From: Liolophura sinensis
Lineage: Eukaryota > Mollusca > Polyplacophora > Chitonida > Chitonidae
Direction: 5' to 3'
Assembly (NCBI RefSeq): GCF_032854445.1
Contig: NC_088302.1
Span: forward strand, 52,174,046-52,234,045
DNA: 60,000 bases
Part shown: in pieces, positions 51,945 to 60,000 of the stretch
Numbering within the stretch: position 1 is the stretch's first letter
Layout of the letters: each line of letters opens with the position of its first letter
The notes under the pieces: model-generated
The model's input: the letters and a program-made list of their open reading frames with translations, nothing else
Told to the model about the DNA's origin: nothing
Database searches by the model: none
Position numbers and translations under genes: made by a program

Positions 51945-54900
51945 TCAGTATCTTGGGCGTTTACCATCCCCACTTCCACCTTCCCCATACTTCCGCTTCT
52001 CGATGATTTTCTGGATTTTCTGCCACTGTCTGTCTAGTTCAGCTTTCTCGTCTTTTGGACCTGTTCTCCTTGTTTTCCGCCCATCTGCCATCTTAACACC
52101 ATACTGGAAGGCGGCTCTAAGGAACAAAGAATGCTACAGTTGATCAGGGCAAATAAATTCACAGACATAGCTCAGTGTTCACTACTCTAACAGACACTGG
52201 CTATAATGAATGAGAACAGCTTCAACATTACCTTATGAATACATGAACAAATGTTGGTAATCAATCTATGTGAGCAGAGGAATATACATTGTGTACGTCT
52301 ATGAAGAAGTCTATGTTCCAATATCAAAAAGGAAAGAAATACCCACCAAAAAGAATACGGGTATTTAAGTTTAAATGAGTCTGTCACTTGGTTTCAACCA
52401 CAAAAAAGGTTGTAAACTTAATACCAAATGTCACAATCCACTACCAATTTACTAGGATTTTTCACCACAATCCTATACTATTTTATACAACAATGTAGAA
52501 GAAAATGCATCTACTCGTTATGTAGCACATACTGTCTTTCTTTTCGTCACACTCAACCAATCAACAGTTGGTATTTCCTTCAAGTACAACTTTGCCTATA
52601 GTACTTGGACAACACATGATTATCTTGATGCACTGTTCTATACTCCTTGATAATCATAGTCTAATCTTTACTCTTCATATAAATACAGCACTTACAGGAT
52701 CAGTGGCCAGATTTAATATTTATTCATAATTACCTACCTCTGTTTATATTGTTAAATTGAGTGTAAAAAAAAACATCCCTGTTTCACTCACTTGGGCAGT
52801 GCCTCTTTGTTGGCCATATAGTCACTGTACTCCTCTTGGGTGTCAAAGTCCCATCGTCCAATGGGACCCTTCTTGTTGCCCTGGTCCATCTTTGTGTAGT
52901 CTACTTCATCATCTGAGTCATCGATCGCATCAGCAGACTCCATCATACTGCAAATAGTTCAAGTATAACAAATCCAAAATCCTCTCAATAAAGGTAACAA
53001 AGTGCACAGTTACAGTACTTTCCCTAAACAATATTTCCACAAAAAGCTACATTTTTTAGGCAAATATAGGTAATTAAACAGTATACTCTGTGTTAAAACA
53101 AGATTTCCTCAGTACATCATTGTACCTTTCAAACACACATCGAAATACCTTTCTAACATCAATAGAACTCTGGGAATCAGGCAAAATGAGTAACAGGCAA
53201 AGACAAAATGAGTAACAGACAAAGACAAAATGAGTAACAGTCAAAGACAAACTTTATGTCAAAAACAATTACATAAACCGCACGCTTTACAGTCAAAACT
53301 GGGAAGTTCTTTCCAAAACTTTCCAAAAGAAACAAAATTACCATTACAATTATGTCCAAATTCCTTATAATATGTTACTGAAATTAAGCTTCAAACTATA
53401 GCATAATATTTAATTTTTCAATAATTTTTCACAACTACTTAGCTATGTGAAAGAATGCTTACCCAGGGTAGCACTCAGCATAGCTGTCAATCTCAGTCCT
53501 CGCCTTCAGCTTCTTCAATCTCTCCTCTTCTTTCTTTGCATTTTGTCTAAACATAGACATTATTAATCTTATTTATTGATGTTCCACTCATCAATATTAA
53601 TTAACTTGCCACTTACCATTACATACATGTATGAAGTTATTTGGGAAATTTTCTAGCTAGACTCATCTGTCAAATATGTTATAGCATGATTTTAGGTCTA
53701 GCATTTATGCTCAGTTTATAAAGGATTATATCAAATCCGAAAATTCATACTATTAGCTTTCCTCTTACCTCACTTTTTCTTCCTCCATTTCTGCATATCC
53801 CTACAAGAAATTACAATATGATGGTTATATTAATCTCCTTGTTTCAATTCTTCTTCCATTCAAGAATATAAATCTGAATACAACAGCATAAATGCATTTC
53901 ATTGTAGGTTAAAGGCATAAAATGTCTGATGGATTTCAAAAATGTCATCATTTCATGATATCCATTCCATATTACACACGGAGTAACCTTCATACAGACA
54001 GATTTACAATGACAGAACAGTAAAATGATGGACATACTAAAGGTTTAATAGCTGTAGTACATTATCATCAAGTAACTATGGTGTTCACTCATTGTGGTTT
54101 TACTCCAGCCTAACAGGTCTCTCCTACATTAATTAACTTATTTATAGCATACTGTTGCTATAAATGAGTTGTACGAAAAATGAAAATACTGTTTACACGC
54201 TTACCCTAAATCTGTCATTGATGTTTTTCACCATGTCCTTAGCTGACACAGGTATTTTGTCTTTGTCTTCATCCTGTATTGAAAAAAAAACAAAAAAAAA
54301 AACAATATGACACATCAGCATGGGAGATAACTGCATGTAGTAACTCAGTGGAATAGAACATTACTGTTATAGGAGGCATCCTCGAGTGCAGCTTGCTCAT
54401 CGAATTTTGCTAATAATGCTTCCTGTTGTAAAAACAAAAAACAAAAGAATGTACTACCTTATTCATCATGGGACTAGTGATTTCTCTTTCAACTGAACCC
54501 AAGATTTTAAGTCCTGATAATTCTATAACAACTGATGTTTACCAGATTGATGAACAGAGAGTACCCACCTCTTCTACTGGTTTCTCAAAGTACGATTTGC
54601 GTTTCTCTCTCTCCATCTCCCTGTCTCCTCGCTCTGCCCTATCCCTGTCACGACCCCTGTCTCTCCCGCGGTCACGTCCCCTCTCTCGCTCCCTCTCGTA
54701 CTCCCGATCTCGCCTATCCCTGTCCCGCCCGTGGCCTCGATCTCGGTGAGAATCCCGCTCCCTACCTCGCTCACGGTCGTGGTCTCTGTCACGCTCTCTC
54801 TCTCGCTCTCTTCGGTCTTTCCGGTCTCCTGACTTAGATGCGGATGGCACATAGTCCCCAATCTCGCCATAGATGCTGAAAGACAATCGCATGTATTATG

Positions 54901-57900
54901 TCAACAAATATCAAAATATATTTTATTCAATATCTAATAACAACTAAGAGATACATGCACCATTTACTATTTAAACTGGTTGATGCTTAAGTTGCACATA
55001 TAAGAATATATATATTCTTTTAAAACAACCAGGCATACAGTTAATCCACTATGTTTTCATGAAAATTTTCAGTTACAAATCATACAGGGTACCTCAGTAC
55101 AAAATGCAGTACACAAGGGTAATTAGTTGGTGAAAAACAATGCAAAATTACATGTGAACTACGTGTGCTATAAATCACTCATAATTTCTTGTAATTTCTC
55201 ACCCATTTTGTACTGCAGGAAAAAAAATCCATGAAATGGTGGCCCATTAACCTGACCATCAATATCATGATGAGAAAGTAAAATAAATGTGAAAAGAATG
55301 CATGCTGTGATCGTGAAACAAATTGTTGGTGCAAGCTGCAATCTTTAAACACCATTAAATGTAAAAGTATTTAGAGGATAAAGGAACACCTATATATCAC
55401 ATAATTGAAAAATGAGAATGTAAGCATGGCAAACAATGTTCTTGGTTCCCCAGGTCAGAGCAGCAGCCTGGTAACTCACCTGTCATCAGCACCTTGTAGC
55501 TTTCCTCTGGGCTTTCCTTCCTCTTTCACTTTACCTTCAACACAACACTCACAATCATCAGCTTAACAATGACTTGAAGAAAATTATTGTAACAAAAGAT
55601 CAAGTTATAATGAGTGTAATTCTTCAACGTTTTCACATGTTTGCAAGGTGTTTATCCACAAATACTCTGAAGACAATATTCTGAGTTGACTGATGAAACT
55701 ATTCTTTTCGTGAAGCCCTGAAACTGGCCAATCCAACCAATGTTGTTCTGTACCCCCAAAATGTGCATCAATTGCTTTGAAAGTGGCTCTTTCATATACA
55801 AAAAAATTCAGGAAATAGGGTATGAGGACATTTTTTTTGCATCAAACTGGAATTGGAATACAGTTGGTATAATAACTTTGAACAAAGATTCTTAATTTGT
55901 TTGAACTGCTGATGTCATTTCCATGCACTTCTTTGTGCTACAGGAGAATCAGTGTCAATTTGTGGCTTGTATATTTTTATATTTCAAAACTCATATGGAT
56001 GAAAATATAAACAAACCTTTTTCTTTTTTCTTTAGTTTCTTGTTTTCTCTGCGGCCTTGGCGTAGGTAGGACAGAATCTGTGTTAGTTTGTTGATCACAA
56101 TGTCATTTGTTGTTAAGGTTGTTGTTGCCTGAAAAATAAATGTAATGGAAAAAAATTTAATGCGAATAGAGGTATACAAGAGAAATAGTACCCCTGTTGA
56201 TGTAAAAAGGAAATATTTTAGGATCTAATTTTGCAAAATTTGCACTTCACTATGAACAAGACTTTATACCTAACAAAGTCACACAATTAATATTTCTTAC
56301 CACATGCATAAGTATACAGAACATTTCAATCTTAATCTAATGTACCTCTATACACTTCACAAAAAGTAAGGCACTCATCTGTAGATGGGCACACTTACAG
56401 ACATAAAGGAACTAAATTTTAATTTAACTGTAACTGAAATGCTGTATTCCTCTACCCACCTCCAGACTAGGGCAGTCAGCTTTACTACGGATCGTTGTTG
56501 TTGGGACATCTGAGTCTGCAAACTCATCCTCCAGATCCACAACATAGGCCATCCTGCCTGGCAGAAACAGCTCATTCCTTTCAGGGTGCTGTGATTTAAA
56601 CACAGTCCTGTAGATGTTCTTACCTGTGGGAGGAATAAAACAATTAGTCATCTTAATTTCCTAGGGAAAACATGAACAACAAGGTATGCTAACAAGGTAG
56701 TCAGACGACACTGGTAGCTCACCTGATTGGGACGTTCATAAAACTGCATAGTGTTCAAGCGAGGTGATACATTCAAATACGAGAGGAGATGTGTTTACAA
56801 CAGAAAAAGAAGTGCAGTTCATAAAAACATTCTCAAAGCCAATAAAACCAAATCCAATAAACAAAAATAAACCTTCTATCAGTAGACTCCATGTAGGGGC
56901 GTACACACCATCTGTTATCCTTTTAATCATGAGAGCAACAAAAATCTAAAACAACAACATAACTTTCTCACACTGTATGTTGGAGCTAAAAATAAAAAGC
57001 TTAACCTTCCATTTGAGTATAGCAACACATAGTGCACCCTACACTGGAGAACTACAAAAAAAGAAGCCTAATGTTCAATCCAGTTAAAAAAAAAAAGTTT
57101 AACCGGACACCAAACTCGACATTGACACTTTACCTCCTCTCACAATACGTCTCCTTACTCTGTGCAGCCGAGCTAAAAAGGTGAGCAGCTTTCATCATTA
57201 TCTAACAGAATACCACAACTTATTCAGCTTTACTCTTTAACTGCAGTGTACATTAATACTTAAGGCAGGACACTGACTGACCTGAGGCACTGTTTTTAAT
57301 AAGCAAAACTCACCCAGTCTGGTTTTGAACACCATCTGTGGCTCCTGTTCTTCTTCCTTTTCTCTGTACACAGACAAAAAAAAATCAGTTGTCAGAAATA
57401 TATATAGAGATTATCAAAACAGTGTGTGATCTGCGATGACGTATCAGCTAGAGTTGTCTGAGGTCATCATGTTGTATTAGCCGCTCTCGAAGTGTGAGGT
57501 TGATGCGACCGGCCAACACACAATGAGAGGTGATACAACATGGCGAAACATGCACTTTTATGATAATCTATTTACCATATACCTTTATTTCTGTGTAATA
57601 AGTGGTCAAAATGCACATGGTTTTTCATCAATCAGTCAACCGATTTGCTACAACTAGAGGCCCTGCCTCATGAAAATGTAGTTCATCTATCAATGAGCAC
57701 AATTTCTTCAGCTCGAATGTTATGTTCTTAAAATTTCTACTTCATTCCTTTCAATGGCAAACTATTTAAAATAGTGAACATTCACGAGCTTAGACTATTA
57801 CAAGGTCGACACTTCATGAAACGCCGTCAAACCCCTGTGTCACGAGAATGCCGTGAGGTGAGAAAGACGTGGGTAATACTAGTTTCAACGTGCAATATGG

Positions 57901-60000
57901 TTTAAAATCAGATCTTGTTCGAAAGGAAGGGCTAGAGTACATGATGATTACTGGACTAAAAGTTTGGCTCTACAACAGTGATGCAAAGCCTGCATTTATT
58001 GAAAATATCATCTTCATGGGGCCGTGTAGCCACTGATCATGTTTGGCAGTAGCTCCTGTGACTCCACTAGAAATTTTCAAAATGAGCAGTGAACAGTGAT
58101 CATGGCGTACCAGTAGAAATTAATGATGAAACTACTGACAACTGTCCTGAGCATGTGAGCGCAGAATATATTTGCTATTTTTACTGTTTACATTCAGAAG
58201 ATGGGAAGATGCAAGATGTCGGGTTCATGGTAATGGTAGGCCTAAATTTCGGATTTATGTGACAAATTTATTCGACCCTGAGTGAAATGAGATGATATCA
58301 CCGACTGTATGGGGTTGATCAACATGTGAATATTTATCTGCGTGACCTTGTGTTTAGGTTGCTTAGGAAACAAAATTAGGGATTTTCATCAAGAAGGTCA
58401 GTCATGTTTTCACTGAAGTTTAATAAATGCTGCGACGTTGCAGCGTTAATCATGCTGGATGCATAGAACAATTGGGGAGACTCGATCAAAGTTTGGGCAG
58501 TCATGGTCTTGAAAGTTACATAATTTCCCCCAGGCTGTAGGGAACATGCTTGTCGTTTCCTTGTGTGTTAAAAAGAAAACCATTCAATGTGTTTCCCAAT
58601 TTAATGTCGTTGTTGTAGTTACAACAAAATCAATACCAACATTCTGCAGATCTGCACAGCCAAATGAACACTTATTCTTAAGTAATCAAGCCTTTGGCAT
58701 CTCTATCTGTTTACAGGTTTAAAGTCCCAAGCAATGAGTAGGGTAAACTTAAAGTGGCAAATGAGTAAAGAAATACTTCCACAGAGTTTGCTTCTGCTCA
58801 TACATTTCAAGAGATAAATGCAGAAGCATAAAATCAGGTTCAAATGACTTGAGTAAAAGGCATCCATACTTTTTGTTGCTGGTGTTTGCAGAATGTATGA
58901 CTTTCTCCATTTCCTCTTCCTCTTGTTCTTTGCTTGTGATTTCAGCTCGAACCTTAAACGCAAAATTGCATGAATAAATACCGGTGGATGTTTTAGAGTG
59001 GCGTCTTACACCACACCTCAGAATATATCACTTATGTAACAGATGTTTATGTGTCTAAGTGAAATGTTTGTGATGAAACTTCATCCTTTAAACTGAATAC
59101 TGATGGCACATGCACCTTTTGCAAAATTTAATAAGGTTTCTAAATTTATGGCATTCTCTACTTTCCACATTTTTTTACTCCTATGAGTTGTAATGATATT
59201 TCTTGATGGGTTATGTAAAATAAAAAAGGTCGGTAATCTTACCTTTTCAAGGAGAGCATAATCCAATCCTTTCACCAAATGGGTGTGCTCCATGTCACCT
59301 CCTAAATACTTGGATTCCTGAATCAGCTGTTTTCGTCTCTCTGCATAGTTCTCACCCCTGCAAAGAGTGTGGTTCAGCTTAGTGATGTTAAATGTATTGC
59401 ATGATTGCTGAGTATGATTACACAAACACTGAATGACTTTAACAGCCAGATAAGGGCCTACACTAAAGTAAACGCAGGAACACTTTGAGACTTACACTTT
59501 CACTACATATTACCGTATGACAGCAGCATGTTAACAATAGAGATACCTACGCCTTAGCATCAGGTGCTACTGCTCTGTAGTCAGCAGTTGTGCTGATTAT
59601 CTCGGTTTCCTCGTAATCCTTATTGCTACCTTCACGTCTCTCCTTGGCCTATCAAAAAACAATTATGCGTGGTTCAAAATTAGGAAATGTAGTTATCTCT
59701 CCTTTACAGAATTTTTTTTTGTTGTACAAATGAATATTTATGCAAAATAAAACTGCTAATATCCATTGCATTTCCTATTCCTTTCCTTTTCCGTGTGTCA
59801 GGTATTATTACTAACAAATGAGAGAATTTTCACAGTGATTTTCCTTATCTTTGAGAGTTTCCATCTATGTGACACACAACACCATCATAGGATAATAAAT
59901 TTGTACCTGCAGCACACTTGACAATACGACATCAGGGGAGATAGGAAGCTGCTCAGAAAAGTTTATAGCAAGACTGACATACCCGATCTCTGTATCTCTG
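51945..60000 (-). CDS. IK: IK/RED splicing factor, N-terminus outside window
   Basis: IK (RED) is a nuclear spliceosome component (with SMU1) needed for efficient splicing of some introns and for mitosis. Exons in the window, 5' to 3': 59983-60000 (partial), 59551-59648, 59243-59357, 58870-58952, 57314-57363, 56460-56623, 56017-56128, 55480-55534, 54569-54875, 54205-54273, 53769-53800, 53463-53546, 52792-52947 and 51945-52116, giving ~505 codons in consistent phase. Family signatures are KDYEETEIISTTADYRAV, QLIQESKYLGGDMEHTHLVK, ERNELFLPGRMAYVVDLEDE, LTTNDIVINKLTQILSYLRQ, GEIGDYVPS, the RE/RD/RS-rich tract that names RED (exon 54569-54875), SYAECYPG, DEEVDYTKMDQGNKKGPIGR and KAELDRQWQKIQKIIEKRK, ending KRPRY. 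Human IK is 557 residues, so roughly 50-90 are missing at the N-terminus. The ORF looks intact. Confidence 0.97.
53189..53251. repeat. Three-copy 22-bp tandem repeat in an IK intron
   Basis: Three successive units of ATGAGTAACAGACAAAGACA plus AA, with single-base differences, lie in the intron between IK exons 53463-53546 and 52792-52947. Confidence 0.85.
54365..54422 (-). other. IK: Candidate 58-bp cassette (poison) exon in IK
   Basis: TTTTTACAACAG/GAAGCATT is a plausible acceptor and CCTATAACA/GTAATG a plausible donor. They enclose 58 bp lying between two constitutive IK exons. Entering from the upstream exon the phase is open for 19 codons (EALLAKFDEQAALEDASYN). Because 58 is not a multiple of three, joining to the next exon gives a stop within two codons. 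The core IK frame reads well without it. Confidence 0.3.

Noticed and set aside
51204-52037. Long plus-strand frame with cysteine-rich 14-residue repeats
   Set aside because: It is produced by the 42-bp minisatellite lacking stops and then runs antisense over the last IK exon; no start context, splice signals or homology support translation.
54468-54837. Plus-strand serine/arginine/leucine-rich frames
   Set aside because: These are the antisense of the RE/RD-rich IK exon, whose low-complexity sequence removes stops on the other strand.

Overview
This is nuclear DNA from an animal, most probably a lophotrochozoan and likely a mollusc. The genes have many exons with GT-AG introns. Conserved metazoan proteins are recognisable (CYFIP/Sra-1 and IK/RED). 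The AT-rich introns and spacers are littered with tRNA-headed SINEs whose tail consensus (core ACGCCGTACTCAAGAATATT, then TATACGACGGCGGCCAGC) I associate from memory with mollusc genomes. The phylum call is inference; nothing fixes the species.

Layout. (1) 103-1296, plus strand: an intronless class A GPCR with features of the lipid-receptor (MECA) group. (2) 2083-21.65 kb, minus strand: CYFIP, with 22 coding exons giving about the first 1012 of roughly 1250 residues, plus a non-coding first exon at 21521. The last ~240 codons are absent down to coordinate 1, so either the gene continues out of the window and the GPCR is nested in one of its introns, or the end is lost or misassembled. (3) 21.7-29.5 kb: no gene seen; SINEs, a small TIR element, and one candidate alternative first exon of CYFIP at 24.8 kb. 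(4) 29632-35953, minus strand: a complete seven-exon receptor with signal peptide, EMI domain, one EGF-like module, a transmembrane helix and a ~265-residue tail crowded with tyrosine motifs, resembling a much shortened Draper/MEGF10/CED-1. A 5'-truncated LINE and a SINE sit in its introns. (5) 36-50.5 kb: gene-poor, with nested transposons, perfect inverted repeats, a 1.9-kb satellite of 37-bp units, a diverged ~0.9-kb tandem duplication and several SINEs. (6) 51945-60000, minus strand: the splicing factor IK/RED, 14 exons in the window and the first ~50-90 residues beyond it, with a 42-bp minisatellite in its probable 3' UTR.

Functional links. CYFIP is the Rac1-binding subunit of the WAVE actin regulatory complex. 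An EMI/EGF/tyrosine-tail receptor would be expected to signal in phagocytosis, which also ends in actin remodelling; that adjacency may be chance. IK acts in the nuclear spliceosome.

The most unusual signals are: short duplications or arrays of exon-end and splice-donor sequence next to three different CYFIP exons; the compact receptor with an ITAM-like pair of tyrosines; several SINE families with different heads but a shared tail core; and a 58-bp candidate poison exon in IK. All exon boundaries come from reading splice sites and homology by eye; no search or alignment was run.
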